64,000 nucleotides of DNA from Colwellia sp. MB3u-41. GTDB lineage: Bacteria > Pseudomonadota > Gammaproteobacteria > Enterobacterales > Alteromonadaceae. A model generated the notes under the pieces. It saw only the letters and a list, made by a program, of their open reading frames with translations, had not been told where the DNA came from and ran no database searches. Below are positions 27,907 to 38,234 of this stretch, piece after piece; the stretch's first letter is position 1; each line of letters starts with the position of its first letter. Where the stretch lies: positions 31,861 to 95,860 of the forward strand of contig NZ_JACGUT010000048.1 of assembly GCF_014076845.1 (NCBI RefSeq). Direction: 5' to 3'. Both the position numbers and the translations under genes were made by a program.

Positions 27907-29058
27907 TTATAGCGACAAAAATTTTCGAATTGCTGTTTCTTGTTCCATTGCATCTTCAAAGCCTAACTTAATTAATTGGCGGCAATAGTTTTTTTCAAAT
28001 AACAAATAACTCACAATACTCGACTCTGAGTCATTAGAAATACCTACGCTACGTAATAATAAACGTATAGAGAGTGGCAAGTCTGAAAAATAATCTACGG
28101 CGATGGCGTTAAAGTCATGACTTGGATTGATCAGAAAAGATGATATAGGTTTCAGGCCATCTTTTTCTTTTCTCACTTTGGGCGGTATAAGCTTTATTGT
28201 TTCGTTAATTCGCTCTAAGCGTTCTATGTCACTGTGCAAAGTATCTGAAAAAATAGTATCAAGTAAATGACCGGCAACAGTAGATGTTGTTGGTGGATGA
28301 GGGTTGTTTACTTTGCTATGAAGTGGGGCTTTAGGTTGATCAACACCAATAATAAAGAGGTTTTCTCCACCTAAATGTATAGCTGGACTTAAGGGAGAAA
28401 GCTGATGTATAGAGCCATCACCATAATGCTCTTGGCGAATTTTTATCGAAGGAAACACCAATGGGATAGCGGCAGAGGCCATTAAGTGTTCACTGTTAAT
28501 TTGACAAGGCTCACCCCGACGTTTAGCCCGAAACCATGGTGAAATAGACTCTTCTGATTGATAAAAACTGATTGAATCCCCATTACTATAGCTTGATGCA
28601 GTAATAGAAACCGCTGATAAGTAACCGCGTATAATATTGGCGTCGATGCGCTTAAAATCAACAACCATATTTAGCATGTCACGAAGTGGCGCATTATTTA
28701 GTAAGCTGCGCGCACTTTTATTCGCATAATCAGCTTGGAAACTAGCGAGCATGCCTTTAGCTAAATGAGAAAAAACTCTTATACCGTCGCTATGATAAAC
28801 CCTACTGGTATTAATGTTTTTCCAGACCCATTCAAGTTTCTTTACCCCTAGATGAAAGCATGACGAGTAACATGCCAATGCTGTGGTATTGATGGCACCA
28901 GCAGAAGTACCACATATAATAGGAAAGGGGATACCATGATTTCTTGGAACAAATTTGGATATTGCGGAAAGCACGCCTACTTGATAAGCCGCTCGGGCTC
29001 CACCACCAGTAAGGATTAAAGCATTCTTACTGTCTTTATAGTTTCTCTTGGTTAACAT
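27907..29058 (-). CDS. Patatin-like phospholipase
   Basis: A 383-residue serine lipase-like protein. The patatin motifs are complete: oxyanion loop GGGARAAYQVG near residue 18, nucleophile elbow GTSAGAIN, and the dyad aspartate in YGDGSIHQ. No signal peptide is visible, so it is likely cytoplasmic or peripheral. The family cleaves acyl esters of membrane lipids. The C-terminal region is specific to a bacterial patatin subgroup. It converges with the Kef gene with only about 30 bp between stops. Confidence 0.92.
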   Translation of the reverse strand: MLTKRNYKDSKNALILTGGGARAAYQVGVLSAISKFVPRNHGIPFPIICGTSAGAINTTALACYSSCFHLGVKKLEWVWKNINTSRVYHSDGIRVFSHLAKGMLASFQADYANKSARSLLNNAPLRDMLNMVVDFKRIDANIIRGYLSAVSITASSYSNGDSISFYQSEESISPWFRAKRRGEPCQINSEHLMASAAIPLVFPSIKIRQEHYGDGSIHQLSPLSPAIHLGGENLFIIGVDQPKAPLHSKVNNPHPPTTSTVAGHLLDTIFSDTLHSDIERLERINETIKLIPPKVRKEKDGLKPISSFLINPSHDFNAIAVDYFSDLPLSIRLLLRSVGISNDSESSIVSYLLFEKNYCRQLIKLGFEDAMEQETAIRKFLSL

Positions 29059-29156
29059 GTAAATCGCAATTTTATTAATATGAGTTTAGTTTAATCAGTT
29101 TCATAGCGGTGTGCTAGGGCTTAGTGAGTGAAAAATAGATTTGAAAGAAAATAGAG

Positions 29157-29185
29157 GAAAAAAAACCTGCAGAAGCAGGCTTTTT
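29157..29185 (-). terminator. Terminator after DUF3718 copy 2
   Basis: CCTGC (29166-29170) and GCAGG (29175-29179) with loop AGAA, flanked by A and T runs; works for the minus-strand gene at 29258. Confidence 0.7.
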
Positions 29186-29257
29186 AAATGACATAGAATT
29201 ATTATCTAGTAAAACTGTACACTTGGTTTAACAAATAACGTCTACTAAAGAATAAGT

Positions 29258-29617
29258 TTAGCTGCTAACACGTTCGTTAGCTGCGTCTATCAATGGTTGC
29301 GATCCGGCTTGCAAAATAGTTAAGTTAGCTGAAACAATTCTCTTTGGTAATTTTGAAATCATCAAAGAACCTGTTTTAACTGAACCCTGAGACGATGCAA
29401 ACGCCAACAGATTCTGTCCATTACACTCAATACCTTTAAAGATACTGCGAATTTTTAATCTATTCGTTTTTAAAAATGTACGCATGCGTTTTTTGTCGTC
29501 CGCAGCAACATACTGACAAATGCTTTGTGCAATGCTAGATGCTTGTGCTTTCGGCGCCGATACAACAGACGTTAATATTAAAACAGTGATGGTAGAAGCT
29601 AGTAATAATTTTTTCAT
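29258..29617 (-). CDS. Secreted DUF3718 protein (copy 2), under a c-di-GMP riboswitch
   Basis: A 119-residue protein with a signal peptide (cleavage near AQA, residue 26) and the DUF3718 pattern SICQYVAADDKKRMRTFLK ... KIRSIFKGIECNGQNLLAFA with two cysteines. It is homologous over its whole length to the protein at 9746-10108. The function of the family is unknown. The 5' leader contains a GEMM-I aptamer (29679-29775), so expression should respond to cyclic di-GMP, linking the protein to biofilm or motility decisions. GAAAGG precedes the ATG and a hairpin terminator follows. Confidence 0.85.
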   Translation of the reverse strand: MKKLLLASTITVLILTSVVSAPKAQASSIAQSICQYVAADDKKRMRTFLKTNRLKIRSIFKGIECNGQNLLAFASSQGSVKTGSLMISKLPKRIVSANLTILQAGSQPLIDAANERVSS

Positions 29618-29654
29618 TTTAGTAACCTTTCAATAAATTTAGTTAGTAAAGGAA

Positions 29655-29665
29655 AAAACCACGGG
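29655..29665 (-). promoter_or_regulatory. Expression-platform strand of the riboswitch
   Basis: On the minus strand this reads CCCGTGGTTTT and is followed by more T. It can pair with the aptamer segment AAAACCAC (minus strand of 29737-29744, extended by GG/CC across one mismatch). That helix would compete with the aptamer core and ends in a U run. Confidence 0.5.
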
Positions 29666-29678
29666 ATGTACCTGTATA

Positions 29679-29775
29679 ACGAGGTGACTCCGCTGTCATA
29701 GGATATACATTATAAAAACATAAATCCCTTAGACCGGTGGTTTTGCGTAACACGATTTCACGTGTTTTGCCTTTT
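29679..29775 (-). ncRNA. Cyclic di-GMP-I (GEMM-I) riboswitch aptamer
   Basis: On the minus strand, 5' of the DUF3718 gene, the leader shows the GEMM-I signature in order: GGCAAA, a five-pair stem ACACG/CGTGT around a loop containing GAAA, ACGCAAA, CC-A-CCGG-T-CTAA, a variable AT-rich hairpin, then AGCGGAGTCACC. These match the V. cholerae Vc2 aptamer at its conserved core positions as I know it. It sits about 60-150 bases upstream of the start codon, the normal place. It is called from motif agreement, not from a covariance search. Confidence 0.85.
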
Positions 29776-29970
29776 CTTTGTCTCTTTTAGTATTGCTAAT
29801 TGAGTAATTAAATGCAACACAAATGTACAAAATTGTAAGAATGAGTAACTATTTATTTAAAATTAATTATTTTTTATGATTATATTATTACTAATAAAAT
29901 AGGAGCGTAATAAAAATTATTTCTTTTATTTATAAAAATAGCGATTTTTTAACTTAGGTGAAAATTTGAT

Positions 29971-30002
29971 AACAAAAAAGAGAGTCATGTCTCTTTTTTG
30001 TT
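29971..30002 (-). terminator. Terminator of the liu-sco operon
   Basis: A 13-bp perfect stem, AACAAAAAAGAGA (29971-29983) with TCTCTTTTTTGTT (29990-30002) and loop GTCATG; minus-strand genes end at 30033. Confidence 0.8.
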
Positions 30003-30032
30003 TTTCTCTGGTAAACAGGTAGTGTTCAATGG

Positions 30033-30689
30033 TTAAAATTTCATTTCAGGAACATTATTGGGCACAATTAATTCACCTTCAGTGAGTTTTATAATTTCTT
30101 CAACACTCACACCAGGTGCGCGCTCTACTAAATGAAATTTACCGTCTTTTATTTCAATAAAAGCTAAATCAGTCAGTACTCTTTTAATGCAGCCTTTACC
30201 GGTTAATGGCAAAGTACACTGAGAGAGTAATTTTGACACGCCATGCTTTGATGCATGGGTCATGGTCACAATAATATTATCAGCACCAGCCACTAAGTCC
30301 ATTGCACCGCCCATACCTTTTATGAGTTTACCGGGGATCATATATGAAGCGATGTTACCGTTTACATCAACTTCAAAAGCGCCAAGTACGGTCAAATCAA
30401 CATGGCCACCACGGATCATCGCGAAAGACTCTGCGCTATCAAAGACAGAAGCGCCTTTTGCCATAGTAACTGTTTGTTTACCGGCATTAATTAAGTCGGC
30501 GTCAATCTCATCTTCAGTGGGAAATTGTCCCATGCCAAGTAAGCCATTTTCAGACTGCAACATAACTTCTATTCCTGCTGGAATGAAGTTAGCAACGAGT
30601 GTTGGAATGCCGATACCTAAATTAACGTAATAACCGTCTTGTAACTCTTGTGCCACGCGTTGTGCTAGTTGTTCTCTTGATAAAGCCAT
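30033..30689 (-). CDS. scoB: 3-oxoacid CoA-transferase subunit B
   Basis: A 218-residue beta subunit of the succinyl-CoA:3-oxoacid type CoA transferase, which moves CoA to acetoacetate or the reverse. The catalytic glutamate motif SENGLLG is present (E about residue 50), as is the start YVNLGIGIPTLVANFIP and GGAMDLVAGA near residue 130. It is the last gene of the liu operon, 21 bp after scoA, with GGAG before the ATG. In this context it processes acetoacetate released by HMG-CoA lyase. Confidence 0.95.
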   Translation of the reverse strand: MALSREQLAQRVAQELQDGYYVNLGIGIPTLVANFIPAGIEVMLQSENGLLGMGQFPTEDEIDADLINAGKQTVTMAKGASVFDSAESFAMIRGGHVDLTVLGAFEVDVNGNIASYMIPGKLIKGMGGAMDLVAGADNIIVTMTHASKHGVSKLLSQCTLPLTGKGCIKRVLTDLAFIEIKDGKFHLVERAPGVSVEEIIKLTEGELIVPNNVPEMKF

Positions 30690-30710
30690 GATTAAATCTC
30701 CAAAATTATT

Positions 30711-31418
30711 TTATGACTGAGCAATACGAACAGTGCGTTGTTCAATGCGTTTCTCAAAGGACCCTAAAATAAGGCGGTCAACGTAAATGCCAGGGGTATG
30801 AATTTGGTCAGGGTCTAATTCACCTGGTTCAACGATTTCTTCAACTTCAACAACAGTAATTTTACCTGCTGTTGCTGCCATGGGATTAAAGTTTCGTGCT
30901 GTTTTTCTATAAACCAAGTTACCGTAACGGTCTGCTTTCCATGCTTTAATAATAGCAAAGTCGCCTTTAACAGCAGGTTCAAGGATATACATTCTTCCCT
31001 CTATTTCACGCTCTTCTTTACCTTCAGCTACAGGCGTCCCGTAACCTGTTGCTGTAAAAAAAGCGGGTATCCCAGCACCTCCGGCTCGCATTTTTTCTGC
31101 GAGTGTCCCTTGTGGTGTCAGTTCTACTTCTAATTCTCCATTCATCATTTGGCGTTCAAACTCAGCGTTTTCACCCACATAAGAAGCAACAATTTTTTTG
31201 ATTTGACGGTTTTGCAGTAATACACCCAAACCAAAATCATCAACACCACAATTATTTGAAACAAGTGTTAACGCTTTAGTACCTTTACGTTTTATTTCAC
31301 TAATTAGGTTCTCTGGAATACCACATAAACCAAAGCCACCTGAAATAACAGTCATACCGTCTTCAAGTCCTGCCATCGCTTCTTCGTAGCTTGATACTAC
31401 TTTTTCAAATCCGGCCAT
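30711..31418 (-). CDS. scoA: 3-oxoacid CoA-transferase subunit A
   Basis: A 235-residue alpha subunit, partner of scoB. Family motifs include [13 protein letters not shown] near the N-terminus, [15 protein letters not shown] and the C-terminal [19 protein letters not shown] lies upstream of the ATG. It is the penultimate gene of the liu operon. A U-less hairpin stands in the 65-bp gap to liuE (31446-31468). Confidence 0.95.
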   Translation of the reverse strand: MAGFEKVVSSYEEAMAGLEDGMTVISGGFGLCGIPENLISEIKRKGTKALTLVSNNCGVDDFGLGVLLQNRQIKKIVASYVGENAEFERQMMNGELEVELTPQGTLAEKMRAGGAGIPAFFTATGYGTPVAEGKEEREIEGRMYILEPAVKGDFAIIKAWKADRYGNLVYRKTARNFNPMAATAGKITVVEVEEIVEPGELDPDQIHTPGIYVDRLILGSFEKRIEQRTVRIAQS

Positions 31419-31445
31419 TATTCAATCCTCATTAAATTGATATCT

Positions 31446-31468
31446 GCAGTGTATTTATAATACACTGC
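31446..31468 (-). promoter_or_regulatory. Intercistronic hairpin between liuE and scoA
   Basis: GCAGTGTAT (31446-31454) pairs with ATACACTGC (31460-31468), five-base loop. There is no U run on the transcribed strand, so RNA processing or stability is more likely than termination. Confidence 0.5.
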
Positions 31469-31483
31469 TATTTTTTATTATAT

Positions 31484-32404
31484 TTATGCTTGTGCGCGAT
31501 ACGCATTAGACACTTTAGATGAAGGTGTTTTACCTAATTTATCACTGATAAACCAACCAGCACGTACTAATTTATCTAAATTGATACCCGTATCAATATT
31601 CAAACCATTCAATAAATAGACAACATCTTCAGTAGCAACATTACCAGAAGCGCCTTTAGCATAAGGGCAACCACCTGATCCGGCAATGGCACTGTCAATA
31701 ACAGCAATGCCATTTTGTAAAGCAGTGTAAATGTTAGTTAACGCCTGACCATAAGTATCATGAAAATGAACGGCTAGCTTAGCTTTTGGTACAAGGGCAC
31801 TTACCGCTTGCAGCATTTTCTGTACGCTCATCGGAGTACCAACACCAACCGTATCGCCAAGCGATATTTCGTAACAGCCCATCTTGTAAAGTTTTTCAGC
31901 AACTTCAGCGACTTGCTGTGGATCAACTTCACCTTCATAGGGACAGCCAACCACACAAGACACATAGCCACGTACTGGTATATTCGCTTGTTTTGCTGCG
32001 GTCATTATCGGTTCAAACCGTTCGAGACTTTCGGCAATAGAACAGTTAATGTTTTTCTGGCTAAAGGCTTCAGAAGCGGCACCAAATATGGCAACTTCAT
32101 TAGCACTTACCGCAACAGCTGCTTCAAAGCCTTTCATATTAGGAGTGAGAGCTGCGTAAGTGACACCTTTTTTTCGCGCTATACCATTGAAAACATCACT
32201 CGATGTTGCCATTTGTGGCACCCATTTCGGTGAAACAAAGCTGCCACTTTCAATGTAAGTGACACCGGCTTCGCTGAGCAAATTAATCAAGGTTATTTTA
32301 TCTTCTGCGCTAATTTGTTGTTTTTCATTTTGTAAGCCGTCACGTGGGCCAACTTCAACGATTTTTACTTGTTTAGGTAATTCATTCTTAGCAAAAGAGC
32401 TCAT
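31484..32404 (-). CDS. liuE: Hydroxymethylglutaryl-CoA lyase
   Basis: A 306-residue enzyme that splits HMG-CoA into acetoacetate and acetyl-CoA. Signatures are [11 protein letters not shown] near residue 17, the metal-binding HFHDTYGQA and the cysteine loop [19 protein letters not shown]. The ATG overlaps the liuD stop (TAATG), indicating translational coupling. It is the step after methylglutaconyl-CoA hydratase in leucine breakdown. Confidence 0.97.
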   Translation of the reverse strand: MSSFAKNELPKQVKIVEVGPRDGLQNEKQQISAEDKITLINLLSEAGVTYIESGSFVSPKWVPQMATSSDVFNGIARKKGVTYAALTPNMKGFEAAVAVSANEVAIFGAASEAFSQKNINCSIAESLERFEPIMTAAKQANIPVRGYVSCVVGCPYEGEVDPQQVAEVAEKLYKMGCYEISLGDTVGVGTPMSVQKMLQAVSALVPKAKLAVHFHDTYGQALTNIYTALQNGIAVIDSAIAGSGGCPYAKGASGNVATEDVVYLLNGLNIDTGINLDKLVRAGWFISDKLGKTPSSKVSNAYRAQA

Positions 32405-34458
32405 TATACTTCCTCTGGCGTAAAAGCAAGTAACTCACTGCCGCCATCAACCATGTCACCTTCGGCGTAAAATAAGGTCTCAATGGTACCGTCTTCAGGG
32501 GCTCGAATGGTGTGCTCCATTTTCATCGCTTCCATGATCATCAATGGTTGGTCTTTAGCGACTTTATCACCGGCGTTCACTAACACGCTGACCATAGTAC
32601 CGTTCATGGGTGCTAGTAGGCCGTCATGATTATCATCAGCATTATTGTCGCCGCAATCAGGCTTAATGTTAATAAAGTTAAAAACACCGTTTTGACGATA
32701 TAAACTTATTTGGTCACCTGAGCTCGAGATATTATGGGCGATGGTGGCTTGGCTGCGATAGCCGTCAATACTTACATGCAATGTATCGCCTTCAATTCTA
32801 CCTTGGCAATCAACGGTGCGACCACTGACAGAAATTAAATAATAACTCCGATCACCCTGACGCTTTTGTTCAACGGTAACGGGGTATTCAATGTCGTTAT
32901 GGGCAAGTACTACTTGGTGATTATGTGCTTCGTTAGAGCGCCATGCCGAGGTGTTATTCCAAGGAGAAAAAGGATCAGTGGTTGTCGCTGCTTTTAGTTT
33001 CGCTTGTTCAGCCAATGAAAGCACTAAATAAAGTGCTGCCATGGGTAATTCGTCAGCTAATGATTGCTCGTTATCGTGAAATATTTCACTGTCATATTTT
33101 TCAATAAAACTGGTATCTATTTCTTCATTGATGAAAGGTTTTGATGTAGCAACATTATAAAGAAAATCAATATTGGTCGTTACACCTTTAATACGGTATT
33201 CCGATAAAGCTTTTGTTAAACGTTGCAATGCTTTTTCACGATTCTCATCCCAGACAATCAGTTTGGCGATCATCGGATCGTAAAAGACACTTACGTCATC
33301 TCCTTGACGAACTCCCGTATCAACACGAACATGCGCGCTTTCTGCTGGTGGTTGTAAAAAGTCTAGTGTCCCCGTAGCCGGTAAGAAATCATTATTTGGG
33401 TCTTCAGCGTAAATACGCGCTTCAAAAGAATGACCATTAATCACTAACTGCTCTTGAGTTTTTGGTAAAACTTCACCAGCAGCAACTCTGAGCTGCCATT
33501 CTACTAAGTCTTGGCCGGTGATCATTTCAGTCACTGGATGTTCAACTTGTAAGCGGGTATTCATTTCCATAAAGTAGAATGAACCGTCAACGTCGAGTAA
33601 AAATTCGACCGTGCCCGCGCCTTGATAACCGATAGCTTGGGCAGATTTTATCGCTGATTCACCCATGGCCTTACGCAATGCTTCACTCATTTTGAAAGCT
33701 GGCGCTTCTTCAATAACTTTTTGATGACGGCGTTGCACTGAACAATCACGTTCAAATAAATAAACAGCATGTTCATGGTTATCACAAAAAACTTGGATTT
33801 CAACATGGCGAGGTTGTGTTAGATACTTTTCAACCAGCATTCTGTCATCACCAAAGGACGACATTGCTTCTCGCTTAGCGGAAGAAAATCCTTCACTAAA
33901 TTCAGCTTCGCTCCACACTTGACGCATGCCTTTACCACCACCACCGGCGGTCGCTTTTAATAAAACAGGATATCCCATATCGTCGGCCGCTTTTTTAATA
34001 ACAGCTTCCGATTGGTCGTCGCCATGATAGCCAGGTACTAAAGGCACATTGGCTTTTTCCATAATGTTTTTAGCGGCTGATTTTGACCCCATCGCTTCAA
34101 TGGCAGCAACAGGAGGACCAATAAAAACAATGTTTTCATCACTACAACGGCGACAAAAATCAGCATTTTCTGAGAGAAAACCATAACCTGGATGAATCGC
34201 TTGAGCGCCTGTACGCTTTGCTGCATCAATCACTTTTTCAGATAATAAGTAGCTTTCACGAGAAGGCGAAGGGCCTAGATAAATAGCTTCATCAGCCATG
34301 TTGACATGAAGCGAGTCGGCGTCGGCGTCAGAATATACTGCAACGGTTAAAATACCCATTCTGCGGGCTGTTTTGATTACACGACAGGCGATTTCACCAC
34401 GGTTGGCAATAAGAATTTTGGTAAACATTTTAGCTGTTTTAGGTGTTAATGGAGACAT
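32404..34458 (-). CDS. liuD: Methylcrotonyl-CoA carboxylase, biotin-containing alpha subunit
   Basis: A 684-residue subunit: biotin carboxylase domain at the N-terminus ([22 protein letters not shown]-grasp [22 protein letters not shown]), a middle linker, and a C-terminal biotin carrier with the biotinyl lysine in MEAMKMEHT (about K646). I chose the ATG at 34458 because AAGGAT lies at the right distance and overlaps the liuC stop; a GTG at 34473 would extend it by five codons into liuC. It carboxylates 3-methylcrotonyl-CoA with liuB. Confidence 0.96.
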   Translation of the reverse strand: MSPLTPKTAKMFTKILIANRGEIACRVIKTARRMGILTVAVYSDADADSLHVNMADEAIYLGPSPSRESYLLSEKVIDAAKRTGAQAIHPGYGFLSENADFCRRCSDENIVFIGPPVAAIEAMGSKSAAKNIMEKANVPLVPGYHGDDQSEAVIKKAADDMGYPVLLKATAGGGGKGMRQVWSEAEFSEGFSSAKREAMSSFGDDRMLVEKYLTQPRHVEIQVFCDNHEHAVYLFERDCSVQRRHQKVIEEAPAFKMSEALRKAMGESAIKSAQAIGYQGAGTVEFLLDVDGSFYFMEMNTRLQVEHPVTEMITGQDLVEWQLRVAAGEVLPKTQEQLVINGHSFEARIYAEDPNNDFLPATGTLDFLQPPAESAHVRVDTGVRQGDDVSVFYDPMIAKLIVWDENREKALQRLTKALSEYRIKGVTTNIDFLYNVATSKPFINEEIDTSFIEKYDSEIFHDNEQSLADELPMAALYLVLSLAEQAKLKAATTTDPFSPWNNTSAWRSNEAHNHQVVLAHNDIEYPVTVEQKRQGDRSYYLISVSGRTVDCQGRIEGDTLHVSIDGYRSQATIAHNISSSGDQISLYRQNGVFNFINIKPDCGDNNADDNHDGLLAPMNGTMVSVLVNAGDKVAKDQPLMIMEAMKMEHTIRAPEDGTIETLFYAEGDMVDGGSELLAFTPEEV

Positions 34459-34462
34459 GTTT

Positions 34463-35287
34463 TTATCCTTCACTCGTCGGTTCTTTTAGCCAGCTTGCTG
34501 GTCGTTTTTCAAAAAAAGCAGTTAAGCCTTCTTGGCCTTCATCTGAAACGCGAATTGACGCGATACGTTCACTGGTCATGCTAAGTAATTCAAAATTAAT
34601 GTCTTGATAAGCCACATCCAAGGCAAGTTGCTTTGCTTGACGAACGGCTTGCGGGCCATTACTTAATAAGGTAGTCACCATATTGTTTACTGTATTTTCT
34701 AATTCGTCGACACTCACTATTTCATCAACTAAACCTAACTGTTGCGCTTTGTCAGCAAAAAAACGTTCTGCGGTTTGAAAGTATCGACGACTCGCTTTTT
34801 GGCCAATCGCATTAACAACATAAGGGCTGATCGTTGCTGGAATTAAACCCAATTTAACTTCACTAAGACAAAAGCTGGCTTTGTTGCTGGCAATAACAAT
34901 GTCACAACAACTTGCTAGACCTACCGCGCCGCCAAAAGCAGCACCTTGAATTTGGGCAATGGTTGTTTGTGGCAGAAAATTTAGCGCTCGTAACATCTGA
35001 GCAAGTGCATTCGCATCGCTTAAGTTTTCTTCATAAGAATAGCTAGCCATGCGTTTCATCCAACCTAGGTCAGCGCCTGCAGAAAAGCTTTTACCCGTTG
35101 ATGCCAAAATCATCACATGAATATCGTCACGTGTGGCTATATTCATAAAAATCACCGTTAATTGGGCAATGATTTTGTCATCAAAGGCGTTATGTTTATC
35201 AGGGTTATTTAAGGTAACTGTTGCTACCCCATAACGGTCTACGTTAAGTAATACGTGACCCGTATTGATATCTGGTAATGGTGTCAT
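34463..35287 (-). CDS. liuC: Methylglutaconyl-CoA hydratase (enoyl-CoA hydratase family)
   Basis: A 274-residue crotonase-fold enzyme. The start is taken at ATG 35287, ten bases after the liuB stop, rather than a TTG within liuB. Motifs: LNNPDKHNAFDD, the oxyanion segment GKSFSAGADLGWMKRM and GAAFGGAVGLASCCDI. Between liuB and liuD in the operon it is expected to hydrate 3-methylglutaconyl-CoA to HMG-CoA. The assignment to that substrate comes mainly from the operon. Confidence 0.94.
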   Translation of the reverse strand: MTPLPDINTGHVLLNVDRYGVATVTLNNPDKHNAFDDKIIAQLTVIFMNIATRDDIHVMILASTGKSFSAGADLGWMKRMASYSYEENLSDANALAQMLRALNFLPQTTIAQIQGAAFGGAVGLASCCDIVIASNKASFCLSEVKLGLIPATISPYVVNAIGQKASRRYFQTAERFFADKAQQLGLVDEIVSVDELENTVNNMVTTLLSNGPQAVRQAKQLALDVAYQDINFELLSMTSERIASIRVSDEGQEGLTAFFEKRPASWLKEPTSEG

Positions 35288-35297
35288 AGTTCTCAGC

Positions 35298-36905
35298 CTA
35301 CATTCTAAAGATACCAAATTTGGTATCCTCAATCGGTTTGTTTAGGGAGGCTGAAAGGGCGAGACCTAATATTTGGCGAGTATCAGCAGGGTCAATAATA
35401 CCATCATCCCATAAACGGGCTGACGCATAATAAGGGTGACCTTGGTGCTCATAAGTATCAATAATCGGTTGTTTGAAGTCGGCTTCTTCTTGCTCACTCC
35501 ATTGCTCACCTAATTTGTCTTTTTGATCGCGCTTAACTTGTGCCAAAACGCCAGCCGCTTGTTCGCCGCCCATGACTGAAATACGGGCGTTGGGCCACAT
35601 AAATAAGAAACGAGGATCGTAAGCTCGGCCACACATACCATAGTTACCCGCGCCAAAACTACCACCTATTAATACGGTAAATTTTGGGACTTGTGCGGTT
35701 GCAACGGCAGTCACCATTTTTGCGCCATGCTTAGCAATACCACCAGCTTCATATTGCTTACCAACCATAAATCCGGTGATGTTTTGTAAGAAAACTAAAG
35801 GGATTTTTCGTTGCGCGCACAACTCAATAAAGTGAGCGCCTTTTTGTGCTGATTCGCCAAAAAGAATACCGTTATTCGCGATTATACCTACAGGGTAGCC
35901 AAAAATGCGAGCAAAGCCACACACTAAGGTTGTACCATAAAGGGCTTTAAATTCATCAAAATTACTGCCATCGACAACACGGGCGATAATTTCACGAATA
36001 TCGAATGGCTGGCGAGCATCTTTGGGTACAACGCCATATATTTCTTGTGCGTCGTAAGCCGGCTCAACAATAGGCTGAATATTCATCGTGACGGGTTTAA
36101 TACGATTTAAATTCCCTACAACATTGCGGGCAATTTCTAAAGCATGGTGGTCATTTTGAGCATAATGGTCAGCGACACCAGAGGTGCGACAATGTATATC
36201 AGCCCCTCCTAAGTCTTCAGCGCTAACAACTTCACCCGTTGCGGCTTTTACCAACGGAGGACCCGCTAAAAATATGGTACCCTGTTCTTTAACGATTATC
36301 GACTCGTCTGCCATTGCTGGTACATAAGCACCACCTGCAGTACAAGAACCCATAACAACAGCAATTTGTGGTATAGCTTGTGCAGACATATTCGCTTGAT
36401 TAAAGAAAATACGACCAAAGTGTTCTTTATCAGGAAATACTTCATCTTGGTTGGGAAGGTTAGCGCCACCAGAGTCGACCAAATAAATACAAGGTAAGTT
36501 ATTTTCTTGTGCAATCGTTTGCGCACGGAGATGTTTCTTAACGGTAAGCGGGAAATAGGTTCCACCTTTTACGGTGGCATCGTTTGCAACAATAACGCAC
36601 TCTTGTCCACCGACTCGGCCAACACCGGTGATAATACCTGCAGCAGGGACATCGGCGTCATAAACGTCATAAGCGGCAAGTTGAGATAATTCTAAAAATG
36701 GTGAGCCTGCATCAAGTAGCGCATTAACACGGTCGCGCGGTAATAATTTACCACGTGATAAATGACGTTCCCGACTGCGCTGTCCGCCACCCAGTTTTAT
36801 TTGTTCAAGTTTTACTTTTAGATCATCGACTTGAACTTGCATATGTGCAGCGTTTTCAATGAATTCAGGGCTGCGTACATTTATTTTTGAAATTATTTTA
36901 GCCAC
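35298..36905 (-). CDS. liuB: Methylcrotonyl-CoA carboxylase, carboxyltransferase beta subunit
   Basis: A 535-residue carboxyltransferase with both N and C halves (crotonase-like): [24 protein letters not shown] in the first and [19 protein letters not shown] with [11 protein letters not shown] in the second (each segment cited in part). The start is GTG at 36905 with AAGG upstream; no ATG is better placed. It pairs with liuD. A 133-bp gap with a perfect hairpin separates it from liuA. Confidence 0.96.
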   Translation of the reverse strand: MAKIISKINVRSPEFIENAAHMQVQVDDLKVKLEQIKLGGGQRSRERHLSRGKLLPRDRVNALLDAGSPFLELSQLAAYDVYDADVPAAGIITGVGRVGGQECVIVANDATVKGGTYFPLTVKKHLRAQTIAQENNLPCIYLVDSGGANLPNQDEVFPDKEHFGRIFFNQANMSAQAIPQIAVVMGSCTAGGAYVPAMADESIIVKEQGTIFLAGPPLVKAATGEVVSAEDLGGADIHCRTSGVADHYAQNDHHALEIARNVVGNLNRIKPVTMNIQPIVEPAYDAQEIYGVVPKDARQPFDIREIIARVVDGSNFDEFKALYGTTLVCGFARIFGYPVGIIANNGILFGESAQKGAHFIELCAQRKIPLVFLQNITGFMVGKQYEAGGIAKHGAKMVTAVATAQVPKFTVLIGGSFGAGNYGMCGRAYDPRFLFMWPNARISVMGGEQAAGVLAQVKRDQKDKLGEQWSEQEEADFKQPIIDTYEHQGHPYYASARLWDDGIIDPADTRQILGLALSASLNKPIEDTKFGIFRM

Positions 36906-36991
36906 GATATTTGCCTTTATTATAGAGGTTTATCAGTAAGAACATCAGGTTTAATGCTGCAAGCTTAGATGAAAGTAGTGCGGCTCTCATC

Positions 36992-37019
36992 TATTTCTCT
37001 TTCTATTGAAAGAGAAATA
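36992..37019 (-). promoter_or_regulatory. Perfect hairpin between liuA and liuB
   Basis: TATTTCTCTTTC (36992-37003) pairs with GAAAGAGAAATA (37008-37019), loop TATT, 12 bp without mismatch. On the minus (transcribed) strand no U run follows, so it may be an RNA processing or stabilising element that sets the liuA to liuB ratio. Confidence 0.6.
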
Positions 37020-37038
37020 TTGCTTGCAGGTTATTACG

Positions 37039-38208
37039 TTATTTAGACTCAGCGAATAACTCTCGACCAATGAGCATGCGACGAATTTCAGAGGTACCTG
37101 CGCCAATTTCATATAATTTAGCATCACGTAACAAACGACCTGCTGGAAATTCGTTGATGTAACCATTACCACCGAGTAATTGAATCGCATCTAAGGCCAT
37201 TTTTGTGGCTAACTCTGCGGCAACTAAAATAACACCCGCAGCATCTTTACGGGTAGTTTCGCCACGATCTGCCGCTTGTGCACATAAATAAGCATACGAT
37301 TTAGCTGCATTCATTTGAGTGTACATATCAGCAACTTTGCCTTGAATTAGTTGGAACTCACCAATAGATTGACCAAATTGCTTACGGTCATGAATATAAG
37401 GAACAACTAAGTCCATACACGCATCCATAATCCCTAATGGACCACCCGTTAAAACAATACGCTCGTAATCAAGACCAGACATTAAGACACGAACGCCTTT
37501 GCCTTCTTCACCTAAAATGTTTTCTGCAGGCACTTCACAATCTTGGAAAACTAATTCACACGTATTTGAACCACGCATACCTAGCTTGTCTAATTTTTGA
37601 TGACGAGAAAAACCGGGGGAGTCACGCTCAACAATGAAAGCGGTAATGCCCTTTGAGCCTGCTGAGGTATCAGTTTTTGCATAGATAATATAAACATTGG
37701 CATCAGGACCATTGGTGATCCACATTTTGTTGCCGTTTAAAATGTACTTGTCACCTTTTTTATCAGCGCGCAGCTTCATGCTTACTACATCAGAACCTGC
37801 GTTGGGCTCACTCATCGCCAATGCGCCAATATGTTCACCACTACAAAGTTTGGGTAAATATTTAGCTTTTTGCTCATGCGAACCGTTTTTGTTTAATTGG
37901 TTTAAACAAAGGTTAGACATTGCGCCGTAACTTAAACCTACCGACGCAGAAGCACGTGAAATTTCTTGCATCGCGACCATATGCTCTAAATAACCTAAAC
38001 CAGAACCGCCATACTCTTCGTCAACGGTCATACCGAGTAAGCCTAATTCGCCAAATTTGCGCCATAAATCATTAGGAAATTCATTATCAATATCTATTTG
38101 TGCTGCGCGTGGCGCAATTTCGTCACGAGAAAATGCGTTAACCGAATCGCGGATCATCTCGACGGTTTCGCCTAGATTAAAGTTTAAAGATGAGAAGGTA
38201 GAAATCAT
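37039..38208 (-). CDS. liuA: Isovaleryl-CoA dehydrogenase
   Basis: A 389-residue flavoenzyme of the acyl-CoA dehydrogenase family that makes 3-methylcrotonyl-CoA. Motifs: [18 protein letters not shown] (substrate/FAD), [13 protein letters not shown], and the C-terminal [19 protein letters not shown]. The catalytic glutamate expected for isovaleryl-CoA dehydrogenase occurs in [12 protein letters not shown] rather than near the C-terminus. AAGGAAA stands before the ATG, 26 bp after liuR. Confidence 0.96.
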   Translation of the reverse strand: MISTFSSLNFNLGETVEMIRDSVNAFSRDEIAPRAAQIDIDNEFPNDLWRKFGELGLLGMTVDEEYGGSGLGYLEHMVAMQEISRASASVGLSYGAMSNLCLNQLNKNGSHEQKAKYLPKLCSGEHIGALAMSEPNAGSDVVSMKLRADKKGDKYILNGNKMWITNGPDANVYIIYAKTDTSAGSKGITAFIVERDSPGFSRHQKLDKLGMRGSNTCELVFQDCEVPAENILGEEGKGVRVLMSGLDYERIVLTGGPLGIMDACMDLVVPYIHDRKQFGQSIGEFQLIQGKVADMYTQMNAAKSYAYLCAQAADRGETTRKDAAGVILVAAELATKMALDAIQLLGGNGYINEFPAGRLLRDAKLYEIGAGTSEIRRMLIGRELFAESK

Positions 38209-38234
38209 GTTATTTCCTTAGCTTAGTGAGCTAC

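Larger units (their letters stand above)
29618..30032. other. Leader of DUF3718 gene and end of the liu operon
   Basis: 415 bp containing the riboswitch leader on the minus strand (29618-29790), an AT-rich promoter stretch (29800-29960), and the terminator of the liu/sco operon (29971-30002). No other gene is visible. Confidence 0.6.
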
